This document shows, one piece after another, positions 1 to 13,800 of a stretch of DNA of 64,000 nt. Position 1 is the stretch's first letter. Each line of letters begins with the position of its first letter. The stretch is from Agelas oroides (lineage: Eukaryota; Porifera; Demospongiae; Agelasida; Agelasidae). Made by a program: the position numbers and the translations under genes. Location: the NCBI GenBank assembly GCA_949130485.1, contig OX422185.1, forward strand, positions 3,022,304 through 3,086,303, read 5' to 3'. The notes beneath the pieces were generated by a model that searched no databases, was not told where the DNA came from, and was given only the letters and a program-made list of their open reading frames with translations.

Positions 1-201
1 GTAAAAGTTTGCAACGTCGTAGTGTTGCATCTTCAACAATTAGTTACTCGCAAATTTTGCTCTCTCTACTTACAGAGTACACCTAGCCAAGCCACTTGAA
101 GACAAAGATGATGTACATACCAAGACTACCAGTTACGAGAATTGTAGGTCTCGCAAGGGTCCGTAGGACCTGATGTGAGACCAGAATTCTATTAATAGCA
201 G

Positions 202-343
202 GTGAATACATGACAGTGTATATTGGCCTTTATAATTTCAGCAACTTCAAAGGAAGTAATCTCGTGAGAGAGAGGAAAAGAAAAACTGCGCATGCCCCGT
301 GATCTCCCGCGCCCGCGTTCCACTTGGTGGCCTTAATTTTGCG
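202..343 (+). repeat. Left inverted terminal repeat of the DIRS-like element
   Basis: This stretch is the reverse complement of 4122-4268, with few differences and one small length difference. It includes the GC-rich block near 295-325 and the acatgacagtgtatatt motif that also occurs in the internal region. Confidence 0.85.
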
Positions 344-640
344 AGGATCAGGTAGTTAACACAATTTCTCTGTGAAAAAGTTCCTTCTCAGAGAATAAAA
401 GTTTGTGACCCAGTCAACCACAAGCCAATCAAATGCAACTGAATTCTGATGTAGATAAATACACTCATTGATCATAATGACAGAGCATAAGTAAACTAAG
501 TGCAAGTCTTGTCATGACTGCTAGTGAAAACCCCACTTCAAAGTCAGGGATGTAATCTAATCCCTTGTCAGAACCGGATCTGTTACAGAGGAAAAGTGAA
601 CACCAGTATAAAGGGAGGGTAGACAATATTGAAGGGTGGG

Positions 641-772
641 AAAATATACACTGTCATGTATTCACCTGCTATTAATAGAATTCTGGTCTCACATCAGGTC
701 CTACGGACCCTTGCGAGACCTACAATTCTATGTCATGCAAGTTCATACATGACAGTGTATGTTCAAAGCCTA
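641..772 (+). repeat. DIRS internal complementary region
   Basis: The first two thirds (641-729) are the exact reverse complement of the left outer end (about 135-222). The remainder is the near-exact reverse complement of the right outer end (about 4243-4286). In DIRS elements this region is thought to guide closure of the circular intermediate. Confidence 0.8.
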
Positions 773-3700
773 ACTTTCTTACCAGTGGATGCAGCCTGTA
801 GGACGGCCTTGCCAAATGAGTGATCAATAGGTTTATAGTAGAAACGCTGGAAAGTGGACTCCCTTGACCTATCGGCTGCACACATGATATCCTTTGTGGT
901 CACGCCACGGTTCTTGGCTGCTGATGTGGATGCAGCTCGGGTAGAGTGTGCCTTAAAACTCGAATCCACTCCAGCCTTCATCAACATGTTTCTGATCCAT
1001 CTTGAAATTGTAGCCGATTGCACAGGCTTGTGCGGCTTACTATATGAAATAAACAGCGGGTTTGCCACACTTCCATGCAGTAGGGCGGTGGATGATTGTT
1101 CTACTCTCATAGTGTCGCAGAGTTTCAACAGGGCACACACTCTTCTCCGGAAAGGACGGGTAGAAAGCCTGATGTGGGGGTCCAGATCTGCGGGTCTTAG
1201 TTAGCCCCAGGATCTCAAAAGTGACCCCTTCTGGTGAGAAATTCCTATATCTAAGGTCAAGAGCGTGTAGATCAGAACGACCATCTTGCTCTAGCCGCGT
1301 GGCCCATATCCGGAACATGCTCTCTAACCAGGGAATTTCGCAGGAGAGTGCAGACATCATCTGCAAGTCCTGGAGGAAGGGAACAGCAAAATCCTATGAA
1401 TCAGCTTGGAAACGTTGGGTCAGCTGGTGTGACCAACGGAACACAAATCCCCTTTCTGCATCTCTGGCAGATATCCTCCAATTTCTAACAGATTTATATA
1501 AGGAGGGCAAGGAATATAGCACTGTCAATACACACCGCTCAGCTATCTCAATGTCTCATATGAGCATTGATGGAGTCGTGGTGGGGAAACATCCCACTGT
1601 TTGCAGGCTAATGCAGGGAATTTTCAACTCCCGACCACCCAGACCTAAGTACCGGTCAGTTTGGAACGTAGATACAGTGGTTGTACATATTCAATCCATG
1701 GAACCATCAGACAAGCTCTCATTGAAAGACCTGTCTTGGAAGTTGGTAACCTTGATGGCTCTCACAAACGCCGATAGAGCCTCAGGATCAGTGGGTGTTG
1801 CTCCTGCTGTGGATTCAGGAGTAAGTCCGGAGATGACGGAAGGATCACTGGATTGTTGCTCAGCATTGACAGCAGGAGAGGGTACCAGATTTGGGCTGGC
1901 CAGACTGGAGCTATCAGCAGTAGTGATCTCGTCTTCTCTCTGCGTACTTTCTGCAGGCAACGACCAATTAGGGCGAAGGGGGGAAATACATATGGGTGCT
2001 CTTGACTCCATGGATGAGCCAGAGCATCCACCGCCAATGCCAGCGGATCTGGCCTCCAACTGAAAAATCGGTTCACTTGCGTGTTCCAGTGTGAGGCAAA
2101 CAGGTCGATTGAAAAAGGGCCGAACTGGGCATTCAGCTGTAAAAAGGTCTCTGGATTCAGTTTCCAATCGCTGCTATCGGATAGGTGGCGGGACTCGTAA
2201 TCTGCAAGCACATTCAACTTGCCTGGCAGGTGCTCCGCATGTATTGTGATCTGGTGTTTCATGCACCAGTCCCAGAACTCCACTGCCAGCTTGCACAGCT
2301 GCAGAGAGTGTGTCCCCCCCATCTGATTTATGTACGCAACCGCCACCTAGTTGTTGAGAAAAATTTGAACATGGCATGAATGTTTCACAAATGTCTGAGT
2401 GGCTAGGAAGGCCGCTTTTAGTTCCAGCCAGTTGATGTGTGCTTGTGACTCTTCGCGAGTCCAAGGTCCCCCTGTCGAGATGCCGTTCTCTCTGTAATGA
2501 GCTCCCCAGCCTTTCTTGGAGGCGTCCGACTCGAGAACCAGTGTCGGTTCTGCCGAATAAATTGGCCTTCCATTGTGATGACGGAGCGAGTGGATCCACC
2601 ACTGTAGATCTTCTACTGCTTCTGATGAAAGCTTCACAGAGGTGTCGTAGTCTGGGGACCCCTTCTGTCCCAGAGCTTCCAGTCTTAGGCGCTGAAGGGC
2701 TCTGTAATGTAACGAGGCTGGGTGGATGGCAGGTAGGACTGATGTCATGAGGCCAATTATGTGGGATAACTGGCGACGACCCGTTACCTCTGAAAGGTTC
2801 AAAATGTGTCGGCACTCCTTGCGTATCTTGTCGACCTTGACTGCAGGCAAGGACAGGGTCATCCTCCTGGAGTCTATTATGAAGCCCAGAAACTCTATGG
2901 ACTGGCTCGGCTCCATGATGCATTTCTTGCCATTCAGTAGAAATCCCAGACGTAGTTGGAGGCATTTCCCAGAAGGACCAATGATTTTTGAATCATTTCC
3001 AATACTACTTCTGTCTGGACTAGGCCGCCCTGCCCAACCGTGAGTTGCTGCTCCTCCAAGTGTGCCCACAGATTCAACATTGGCGCTCCAGCTGAAATGA
3101 CTGCTGTCTGAATGCGCTTGTAGTGCTCCTCTGAAGATGATGGGAAGTCATTACCCATGTAGTCCACTAGAACATCATCCATTTCGGGTGGATGGAGTGA
3201 TGGAGTGTCTGGGAGAGGATTGTCTCTAGCCATGGCCCTGCGGACTTCCCTGGACAAACAGGAATGAAAATGGGTGTCTACATACTTCTGTACTGATTCT
3301 GAGAGCTTCAGTTTTCGGTTTGCATGGTAATATGACTCCGGGTCAAATTCTTCTGCTAACCCCTTGTCTGGTTCATCTTCCTCAGAATCCTCAGACTCAT
3401 AGTATCTGGCCCGCTTTGCCCTGTCATCCTGTTGGGCATCTGGGTTTCCCCTCTTTACCCTGCCTGGAACTTGGAGGATTGGCCTCTCTTCCAGTGGCAA
3501 ATATTCTGGGGGATAACTGGTACTTGGGGCATTAGCATGAAGCTGAGTGGTAAGGGGGGGTTCCTGGCTTTGCAGTGGGTTCTGCAGGGTCTGTGGTTGG
3601 GATCACGCAATAGATGTGCCTCCCGCCTGCGTATACGTTGGCGGGTGGTTAACCCAGTTGGCTATGGCCAAGTTTGGGTTGTACAAATAGGTCTCAGGGA

Positions 3701-4121
3701 CCATGCGGCCAGGGCTTACGCCACCGCTTGAGCTTGCAGAAGCGCTGCTCGAGCTCGCAGTGTGCGCACCCGGAGGCCCACTCACATGATTGTGCACGTG
3801 GTGTGTAAAAATGGCGCCCAATGGCTGCCTGTTCTGGGCACTCTGGCCTACTCTTGGCCCAGGGTGAGGTGTCCTCAGGAGGTTCTCCACACTAAAGTTC
3901 GACATACTCGGTGATGGTTGTTTCAAACTGACGGTTTCGAACTTCCCGCGGAACACGAACGGTAGGCGGCACGATACAATTTACAAACGGCAGTCTTTGA
4001 ACACTTAGTACAGGGTCCTTGCAACCTAACAGCGAGGAAAAAAACAATTTCACACTTGTAGATACTAGATTCAAACAGGTACTAGACAGAGCTCAAGAAA
4101 ACGCACCTCTCTCTTCACGAG

Positions 4122-4268
4122 CAAAAAATTAAGGCCGCCAAGTGGAACGCGGGCGCGGGAGATCACGGGGCATGCGCAGTTTTCTTTTCCTCTCTCTCAC
4201 GAGATTACTTCCTTTGAAGTTGCTGAAATTATAGGAAGTAAAGGCCAATATACACTGTCATGTATGAA
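4122..4268 (-). repeat. Right inverted terminal repeat of the DIRS-like element
   Basis: Reverse-complement partner of 202-343. The outer flank to 4286 completes the end that is copied in the internal complementary region. Confidence 0.85.
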
Positions 4269-4286
4269 CCTGCATGACATAGAATT

Positions 4287-4716
4287 AGCTATAGCTAGTA
4301 GATGTACTTGTGTTTGGAATTTCCAATGATGCCTACCAAAATAGGTTAAAGAGTAATAAACGATCAATTTCCGGGAGGGTGGGAGCTTAAGCTTCCCGTG
4401 TGTAGCCTTGTTCCCAGGCCTCCCACGTCAGTGCAGATCACAGTTTTTAGTATGTAGCTTTGTGGAGCAAAAACAAGTTACAAGTAGAGGGCCCCTGTTC
4501 ATTGTACAGCCTTGTGGGCATATTGACTGGTGGAGGCCACAGGTACCAGGTATTTCAATCACTAATTTTGTGTGCATGACTCATTTGCAAATCATTTTTC
4601 AGCAAGATCGTGAACTCATGCAGTTACTGCATGTTTTCATAAAGTTTTTGGTAACTCCTTTACTAAAACAGTATATTAGCTCTGGGAAAGTTTTCAATGC
4701 TATACGCATAATTAAC
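4287..4716. other. Flank without recognisable gene
   Basis: No convincing coding region. A lone tagccttgttcccaggcc motif near 4405 resembles the end of a MITE family that recurs through the window, but its partner end is not seen nearby. Confidence 0.5.
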
Positions 4717-5650
4717 AGCATGGTTTCGAGTGCAATTTGGGATTAATAGCACGTATTAATTGCACGAGGCGAAGCCGAGTGCAATAGATGGAATGCAGTA
4801 TATGTGACGTCACGTCTGGGGTGCTTGCTGGGGCGAATTTTCCATTGTTATTATATGAGAACACGGCCTACGTTCAGACGGCTGCTGCTTCGTGTACAGG
4901 GGAAATACCGAGCTGCCTTGACACCGATCCAGAGTTCCAGCATCGGTCTTTCAACAGTGGTAATTCGAACTCCGTCCGACTTGTTTGACACTGGACAGAG
5001 CGGTCAGCTACCACCAGGTACAGGAGGGATTACTATCGGCGAGCGGAGCTGTAGAGCTACTTAAAACGTACATTTATACGTACTACTTACCAGTCATTAG
5101 CTAGCTTAGCTTCAAGTATCTACATGTAGTTACTAGATAGCTTTTGCTCAAGTACATAGCTTACTCGCACGCTTTCGCGGGTGTCAGGCAGCGCAAAGCT
5201 ATGCTACGTAGGCCAACACTGGACGACAGACACTTTGGGTTGGTGCATACCGCTGTAAGTTATACTCGACCAGAACTTATGACGTTAGTAGACACTTAGT
5301 AGCCACCACAAACCGTTGGGCGCACACAAAACACGTTCATCTAACAGCTCCACGGCAGTGTTGAAAAAAGTCGCACGGAGTTTGAACTACCACTGTTGAA
5401 AAGGCCGATGCTGGAACTCTAGGTCGGCGTCTAGGCAGCTTGGGATTCCCCTGTACGCGAAGGCAGCAGCCGTCTGAACGTAGGCTGCGTTCCCGAATAT
5501 AGCAATGGAGAATTCGCCCCAGCAAGCCTTCCGAGGCACCCCAGACGTGACGTCACGTATTCCGCACATTATTATTTTGATGTTAGTGGGAAAGGTCTAT
5601 TATGCCAATCACGAGTGCTATTAATCCCAAATTGCATGAGAAAACATGCT
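4717..5650. mobile_element. Foldback element with arms of about 300 bp
   Basis: About 4717-5000 and 5340-5650 are imperfect inverted repeats. Both arms share gcaatttgggattaatagca at the ends, tgacgtcacgt, a block reading gttcagacggctgctgc, and a block around ttccagcatcgg. The roughly 340-bp middle has no convincing ORF. This is a non-autonomous foldback or long-TIR element; a clean target duplication was not found, so the superfamily is open. Confidence 0.7.
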
Positions 5651-5734
5651 ATTGATTGCTAATCATAAACTTTGCCAAGTTGACAGTACACTACAATAAG
5701 TATGAGCATGTATGAGATAGCCAAGTTTATTGTA

Positions 5735-6021
5735 TACAAGTTTACAGTACACTGTATAGTGTACAGCAAATTGTTGATACTTACAAGTTTACAAGTGTAT
5801 AGTACATTAGATAGTTTACAACAAATTGTTGTTACTTACAAGTCACTGACCAATCAGTGAGCTACTACACTCATGCACTGTTGACAGTTTGTTTTTCAAC
5901 CAATCAGAGAGCTATTACACTTTTGCACTGTTGACAGTCTGTTCTTCAGCCAATCAGAGAGCTATTACACTTTCTGCACTGTTGCTTAGCCAATCAGTGA
6001 GCTATTACACTTTTTGCACTG
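5735..6021. repeat. Short tandem repeats carrying CCAATCAG boxes
   Basis: Two units of about 60 bp (around agtttacagtacac) are followed by four units starting at about 5850, 5900, 5950 and 5990. Each of the four carries ccaatcag, agctattacac and gcactgtt. Spacing is 50, 50 and 40 bp. Confidence 0.75.
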
Positions 6022-6306
6022 TTTACATGTACAAGAAAAACACTATTTGGCATTTATTGCACTGTTGTTAATGGAGCTTAAGTATGGACTGTGATACAGT
6101 CATATGATTATTATACTAACACAAGAACTGGCCCTGTTCAATGTGCTCATCATATTCAATGTCAGACTTCTTTACCCACAGGTTTGAATCTCCTTCCCAA
6201 CCTTTCCTATGATCTTGGCTGATATACTGCATACTTTGCCACAGTGAGGCACATTTAAAAAGATCTTTTGCAGCATGGACAAGCTGTATCATCTCTTCTT
6301 CCTTCT

Positions 6307-6452
6307 CATAGGCGTAGGAACCTGGGGGGCACCGGGGGCACGTGCCCCCCCCCCCCCAAGTTTTTATAATTTCTTATATAAATTCCTCACTTCTCTATGT
6401 GTAGTTTCAAACTGTGCCCCCCCCCAATCAAAAAGTCTTTCCTACGCCTATG
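6307..6452. mobile_element. Small MITE with GGCGTAGGAA ends
   Basis: The ends ataggcgtaggaa and ttcctacgcctat are perfect inverted repeats 145 bp apart, with runs of C just inside each end. A 5-bp direct repeat (cttct) flanks catagg...cctatg. No coding capacity. Confidence 0.6.
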
Positions 6453-7190
6453 CTTCTGTACAACAGATGTGCAGCAGAACCACTACATTTGTATGTGGCA
6501 GGATTGCCAATAAATGATACTTGTATAATGTACATGCTCACCAAAATTCTGCACTTCATGTGACTAACATCCATGCACTAGGTTACACATGAACATGTCC
6601 CAACAGACTTTATGCATGTGCACCGGGTAGCAGTTAAACTAAAAGTAGTGATTACATAGGATTTCGTCCAACATACATATAATCCACGTGGCTTCATGGC
6701 AAAAACTTAAGAACATCATTGCATGCATAATCATATAGTCTTCGCAAAAATAATGAATGACATGAAGATTTAGTTTAGCTTTAGACAGCAGAAGAAGCAC
6801 CTTTCTGCCTGTGGTTATGCACAAGTCTCCTTATAACAATCCTAAGAGGGAGGTATACGGTATTGTTGGTGTGCATGGCATGCATATAGTAAAATAAGGG
6901 TAATGAGAGGCTAGATTAGCATGCTTCTGGTTTCATGTTTTGCCCTGGCACACAGACAATGCATGCATGTAGCATTATAGCAACAGGGTTTGTCGGTCAC
7001 AGGGCAGCTATACATGCATAGACTATAAGCTTCTGATCATACTCAAGCCATGAGCTGAATCCCTGCCATGTTTAGCATCGTTCATGCATGACCCTTATAT
7101 ACCTGACTGTCAGCCACCAGCTGTGTGGGCAGCTAGCTGATGCATGCACAGTGCATGCTGATCATGGTTTCTTTATATTTGACTGAGCAA
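6453..7190. other. AT-rich stretch without recognisable gene
   Basis: Only short, unconvincing reading frames. Frequent gcatgcatg motifs, no tandem structure, no splice-supported exon seen. Confidence 0.4.
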
Positions 7191-10100
7191 CCTGCTTATA
7201 TGGCCTGTCATGGTATAGCTCAGGTATACCACTATAACCGGTTTGACCAGGAGCCACTACCAACAACTCTGTACTGACTCCGCTCCTTTTGTCTGTCTGG
7301 TTTGCACCCAGCGTTTACACAAGGCTACCGTTTACAACCTACAATCTAAAGTAGCCGGGCTCAAAGCTGAAATCGTTGAGCTAAAGGCCTTATTACCACC
7401 CACGCATGCAAAGTCACTCATTCGTCCTGTACGTGTGGGGAAGCTATCGACAATCTCAAAAGTGACATGCAGCAGCTACAGTTGGATGTGAAGAGGCAGG
7501 CCTCTACATACGCAGAAACTGTTAAGCGTGGCAGTGATCCAAAGCACAAGCAGCATGCTGAACACGTACCATATGAACCATCAGCAAAAGGGACGGACTC
7601 GGAGGAAAAAAAAAACAGTAATGGTGAGTCTAATGCCACTCCTGCCTCCCTTGCCTCCCCTGATGAATCACCCAATGCTCATAATACTTTTCGCCAAAGG
7701 GACAAAATCCCGGTTGCAGGCTCTAGGAAAATATGGGGTACGTTGAAAAGTACAACCACCTCTGCTGTGTCCAATGCTGTTTGCTCCCTTACAGGTATGA
7801 ATGCCGATCATTTGATTTTCAAGCGCAAGTACATTACAAGACCAACCCAACCAAAAATTCAAGCAAATGGTGGTTTGTCATTCGAAGTGATGAGGCCCTA
7901 CTTAAAGATCTGGAGGAAAAGTGGCACCTGATTGCTCTGCAAACCAACTGGAAGATTGAACCTGTCCTGTGCTTCAGCGATGATTCAAATCCCACATCCC
8001 TAAACCATGAAGACCCTCCTACAGAGTTCGAGGGTGGAACCTCCTCCGATACTCACCCCCCTCCTACATCTGATTCTTTTTTAGGGAACAAGTAAGTGAG
8101 TCTCATCCCATGGAGGGTGCAAACTCTCACCACACTGATAGTAGCCTCTCACATCTCCATAACTCTACTGTTTCCATTATGTATTTCAATGCAAGGAGTG
8201 TCTTTCCCAAACTAGACACTTGTTTGTGCAATACATCAACCCAATGTCATTTGTATTGTAGAGTCATGGTTAGACAAGGAGATTTCTGACTCAGAGTTGT
8301 CACTAGATGGCTACAATGTAAGTAGAGTCGATAGGAATAGACATGGAGGAGGTATACTTATTTTTGTGAAATCCACTCTTGTACTCAAAGTTGTTTTTAA
8401 TGGTAATAGTAATCTTGAGTTACTTATTGTATCAGTAAGCAACAGCTGTAATAGACAATGTTGTATTGGTGTTTTGTATCGCCCACCTGACTCTAATCAT
8501 CTTGTTTTAGATAATGTCAACCATGTATTGTGCACAATGGATCACACCTTGTTTTCTAATTTTGTACTCTTAGGAGATTTCAACATAGATTACAACAACA
8601 CCAGCCATCCTTTTCACCATCATTTGCTTGGTTTCATGTCTACACTGTGCCTCACCCAAGTTGTATCTGAGCCTACCCGTCTGTCCTCACACAGTAGCAC
8701 TTTAATTGACCTTGTACTTTTGTCTCAACCCCCCCTTCTGATCTCATGTCATACAATTACTCAGACCACCATGGAATTCATTTGAAACTGAAAACTCGCA
8801 AACAAAACATTAATATACATGCAACCCGTAGAGAGGTATGGAGATACACTCATGCTGACTTTCCCAAAGCTAACTACTTATTGGATGAGCTGGACCTTGG
8901 ACAGGTCTTTGTCCCGAGTGATATTGACCAGAGCTGGATTAATTGGGGAGAAGCATTCCTGTCATTTATGGACCTGTGCATTCCCCATGCTACCCTTCCA
9001 ACTAGAAAATCGCTTCTATGGCTGACAAAGACTCTTGTTAATGCTATGAAGTACTATTTTAGAGGCCAAACAAGCCTTTTTTGCACGTCTACAACCCACC
9101 AACAAGCATTTTTGGGGAACACTTAAGCAAATCAACAACACTAAGACTACAATACCTACTCTTACCTCCTCAAACAATGCACTTGTGGCTACTACAAATG
9201 CTGAGATGGCCAACTGTCTGAACAAGCACTTCTTGAGCTGTTTCAACACAGCTCTACCACAGCTATCACAAAGTGAGTTTTTATATCTTGATCCTGATAA
9301 GTGCCCAAGTCATCTCCTGTGCAATGAGTCTGAGGTATATGATGATAGATCTACTTGTTGGAGTTGATGTCACCAAATCCACTGGTCCTGACAATATCGT
9401 TGGTCGTATGATAAAGAGCACTGCTTGCAGTATTACATCTGCAGTAACTGCCTTATTCAATCAAAAGATTAGACAAGGTAAAATTCCAAACGATTGGAAA
9501 ACAGCATGTATCACACCTGTTGAACCGGTATCAGTTGTGTCCGGGGTTCCACAAGGATCCGTGTTGCGGCCATTACTGTTCCTTATCTACATTGATGATG
9601 TCTCTCAAATTATCTTTTCCAATGGCAGTCTACTTGTTTATGCTGATGATATTGTCCTCTACCATCCCATCTATTGTCAGGAGGACTACAACTCTCTTCA
9701 GAATGATGTCGACTCATTGTGTGACTGGACTTCTTCAGCTTTTCTAAATCTCAATGCAGCAAAATGCAAATATATGATAATTTCCAGGAAGAAGCAGCCC
9801 ATAGTTCCATTGACTCCAATACTAATGCTCTTGAAAGGGTTAACTCCTTCAAATATCTGGGGGTTTGGATCACTAAAGACCTCACATGGTTGAGGCATGT
9901 GACTGAAATCTGCACTAAAGCCTGGAGAGTTGTCGGCCTGATCTACAAACAATATTACCAGTATTCCACTCCTGAAACTTTGAATCAGCTATATGTTTCT
10001 TTCGTGAGACCGCATCTCGAATATGCTGCCCCTGTATGGGATCCCCATCTTCAAAAAGGACATTGACAAACTGGAGAAGGTACAGAAGTTTGCACTACAA

Positions 10101-10566
10101 ATGTGCACAAAGAACTGGATGGCTGGCTATAACGATCTGCTTACTTGTTGTAATATCCCCTCTCTGAAAACCAGGCGCGTATATCTCAAATTAGTTTTTT
10201 TGTACCAGTTGGTCAATGACCTCATTGTATACCCCAGTCATGGGGTCTCACATCGTAACTTATCTGTAAATATTAGACATGGTCACCCAGCACTCTTATG
10301 TAGGCCCTTTTCTAGAACACAAGCTTATAACATGTCCTTCTTCCCCCACTCAATTTCTGTCTGGAGTACTTTGCCTGTAGATATTGTCACTTCACCTACA
10401 CTTTGTTCGTTTATGTCTCGTCTGAAATATGTACTATGATATTGAGTGTATCACCTTTAAGTTAGTGTATTCTTCTGGGTGCACTACTTATTAGCTATAC
10501 ATGCTACTCTTGTACCCTTGCTCTTTAAGCAAAATTTTTATATACCAAAAAAAATAAATAAATAAA
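7190..10566 (+). mobile_element. Decayed CR1/L2-like LINE, two ORFs
   Basis: ORF1 remnants lie at about 7243-8095, with a cysteine-containing start resembling a PHD finger followed by a coiled-coil-like stretch. ORF2 follows: an apurinic-type endonuclease with YFNARS (near 8177), RNRHGGGI, LLGDFNIDY and SDHHGI. Reverse transcriptase motifs are VSGVPQGSV and YADDIVLY (near 9535-9660), and a C-terminal tail ends near 10439. The 3' end is aaaaaaaataaataaataaaa near 10546. The frame changes at least six times, and at about 9510 the reading jumps from the DWK motif almost directly to VSGVPQGS, so the RT fingers and part of the palm are missing. It is the same broad family as the LINE at 28.9 kb but a different subfamily. 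Confidence 0.85.
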
Positions 10567-10821
10567 AACATCCTCAACTTCAAGTAAGAGCAGTGATTCA
10601 TAACAGAGGCGCCAGAAGACACAATGGATTGGGGGTTGTGCATAATCATGTAGGGGATCTGGCCCCCTCTCCCTTTCCAAGAGATTATTGGGTCAAGCGT
10701 GAGCGAGCTACATGCATGCATACTAGGGAGTTTATGCTCAGGCTGGAAACTAGTATAATATATAAAACAGAATCTATTGAGTATAATATGTCACTACCTG
10801 ATCATGTATGCATAACGAATG
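10567..10821. other. 3' flank of the Kelch gene
   Basis: No gene seen. It lies just downstream of the stop codon of the minus-strand Kelch gene and probably includes its 3' UTR; no clear polyadenylation signal could be assigned. Confidence 0.35.
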
Positions 10822-13800
10822 TTAGTCCAAAACTGCTGCCATGTCAACTCTTCTAGTATACCGGCCAGAGTTCTCACTTCCCCCAGCAACCAGCAGCTTG
10901 CCATTGAGCAGCACAGTGCTAAAACAATGTCTACGCTCAGTAGGTAGGTCTCCAACCTTAGTCCACTTCTTTCTCTCTGGTTGGTACAGGTGGATGGCTG
11001 TGCTTCTTGTACTGCCATAGCTACCCCCTACAGCTACTAGTGATCCACAGAGAGCAATAGCAGCAGAGTTCTCCAGTGGAGAACTAGGGAGATGACGCCA
11101 TATTGCATAATATGATCTGTCAGTGGTGGGCTCAGGGGAAACAATTCGTGATATAATGTCAGGAAGGGAGACACAAACCACTTGCTTTCTGCTCGTAACA
11201 AGGTACCAGTCATCTTGAAGGATTGTGGATATCATGTCGCCACATGGTGTGGGGAGTGGAGATGCAGACAGCCACTGGTTAGTGGACGTGTTAAGGAGTT
11301 CAACTTCAGTTAGGTCACCAATGTTAATCCCTCCTGCCACTAGCAGCCATATGTCGTAAGTGGATACAGCTGGAACGTAACGTCGTGTGGGCATTGGGGG
11401 GTAGGGGTATGTCCAGTTCTTGGATGTGGGGTCGAATGCTGCAAGCTGGTTGGTTACTTCCCTGGTGCGCCTAGTGGATATATTTTTACCACCAACCAGT
11501 GTGAGGCGGCTGTTGACAACTGTCATAGCAAACAACATGTATTCATATCTTGGTAGTATGCTCCACACATCATTGTCCATATCATACACCTGTATTGTAC
11601 GATTCTCACTGTCATTGCCTGCACTTCCCCCTCCGATATAAATTTTTCTATGCAGCATCACTGAGTAAGGGTAATCAGTCATTCCATATACCATGTCACT
11701 GCACCTCTCCCATCTCAGTCGTAGAGGCAGCTGCAGCTCACTGGGGGGACATGTCTGAAATAGATAAGTACATAAAAGTGTACTGACTTTCAGCACAGTA
11801 TTTATACCCAATACAAATATATATATGCAGTAAAAGTACATAATGGCAGACGTAACCATAGCTTTGTTCCGAAATTTAAATACTACCATTACTGTAATAC
11901 TACATATGCTAAAATTAGGTTGTGAGCATTTGGATGAATTCCTGGAATTGATCTTATTTTGCATTTGAATATAGGGTAAGTTTCAAGATTATAGCTAGCT
12001 AGTGCCCAATGCTAAAGATCTTACTTTGAAGTTGAGATTGCACTGCTGCCATCATCTCAATATTTTGGTTCAGGTTTCAGACTATGCACTACCATTTTAG
12101 CAGAATAACATTGAGCCCAGATATGATACACTTGTGGTCATGTTTGGGTAGCAGATACTAATATGCCCATTTTAAGTGATAATTACAAGCCCTACTTCTG
12201 ATTTACAGAATGGGCATATTTACATATACACCTATTTCATCCACAAGAGTTAGTAATTCAACTTTCAGTTTTTTACATGTATTATTGATACATTTGAAAG
12301 TTCAAGCAAGGTATATATATGCTTGTGAAAAATCTTTGGATAACATTCAATTTATAGTCTGGTTGACTTTTTTTTAGTTAAATGACCCTTTTCTTTTGTT
12401 TTTTCAGAAGATATAGGTATTAATCAGCATTACTGATCTTGTACATCTGGACCTGAATGAGTCCTTGGTTACATGGTTATGGCAAAGATGTCAGGAATGT
12501 AGCCACATACGTCTTCTGAAAAATAAGACTAAAGAAAAGTAGCTCTTAATTGACATTCCAAGAAAACCTACTGCCTTGGACTTCTCGTAAAGAATGACAT
12601 AAAATATGGTTAAAGAAACCCATATAGGTACTGTTAATAGTGTTCTGTGTGTGTGTCATTAAAGTAATAAACAGTTATCTGAATGAGTTAAAATATGCAA
12701 CTACTGGTGTCATTTGCAGGCCAACAAGTTGCTGCTTTTGAAGTACGTACCAGCAGTGCTGAAATTCCTTGTTACTTAAGAGATACTGATCTTTGAAGTT
12801 TTCATTAGTATTGCATTGAACCAGGTTGCATGCAGTCAAGACTCAAATTATAATGCAGAAATAGGAAAGGGGTATTAGCAAATACATAGACATATTTGTG
12901 GCAAATATTTATAGCTTTTTGATGATATTCAAAGCTGTTTCAGCTACACTTCTTAGTGGGATAGAACGTATTGTACTTTATGTTAATAGGCAAGAATGTA
13001 GCAGAAACTAAGGGGCTGGTGGCTGTCATGGGAAGTTCTCTCTGCTAGCTAAGATACAGCACGTTAAGTGTAGTGCAGGTTTTTCTGGAATGCTGCCTGA
13101 AAGATCCATACATCTGTAATAATTATACATGGGTTTCTAGTGTGTATGCAAATTGTAAGTGCAGTTTCATGTGTTCACTAGGTCAAGACCTATGGAAATA
13201 CACAAGACTGGAAAAATATATAAAACGTTACCTGGAAAAGTTCATGGTACAGCTGATTTGTAGTGTTGATGGAGTTTACTTGATGTGGGTATATTGTTGC
13301 TATTGTACCCTGTGGCAGCTACTGTACTACACCCATGCATCAAGGTACAATGCCTGCATACCCTTGCTCTTTGTAATTCTTTCTGCAATCTGTTGATTTC
13401 AGCATCCTTCCTACGAATTTGATGCAGTCTAGCCTCCAACTCTGCCTACGAGGAGCAGAATCGCCATTTAATAATTTTCCTCTGGAGACATACTTAAACA
13501 TTACATGTCAGCTACATTACTGGCTGGTACTGTGCACTTCACCTCCATTTGTTGCACTTGCTGTTGCAGATGTCCAATCTCTATGTTCTTCTCCCTCAGT
13601 ACCTTCATGTTCTCCATATCCAGCAGCCGGGGTGGCTGGAGGTACACCCTCTCCACTTCAGACTGGGCCAAGAAGGGATTTTGATTGTGAGGGTCCGCAT
13701 ATGTTGGGGGAGAGGGGAACCTAGGAACACCTGGGGGTACAAGGATGGGATGCTTTACTCTTGAATTTATAAAAAAATAAACCACTGCTATGCAAGAACT

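Larger units (their letters stand above)
138..4286 (-). mobile_element. DIRS-like tyrosine-recombinase retrotransposon, fossil
   Basis: A DIRS-like element of about 4.15 kb, coding mainly on the minus strand. Recognisable parts are a gag-like acidic region (about 2934-3500), reverse transcriptase and RNase H (about 1762-3069) and a tyrosine recombinase region (about 763-1790). The ends form inverted terminal repeats, and an internal complementary region near 641-772 repeats both outer ends joined together, which is the hallmark of the DIRS group. Its ends are placed where the two halves of that internal region meet (agaatt). The element is broken, with roughly half a dozen breaks, and cannot be active as it stands. 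The inverted repeats still match well, so it is probably not very old. Family call is confident; the exact ends are good to a few bases. Confidence 0.82.

Noticed and set aside
1691-2167. Serine- and proline-rich minus-strand frame within the DIRS-like element
   Set aside because: It overlaps the RNase H frame and shows no family resemblance; a shadow.
4408-4746. Plus-strand frame of 112 codons
   Set aside because: No domain, and it runs into the left arm of the foldback element.
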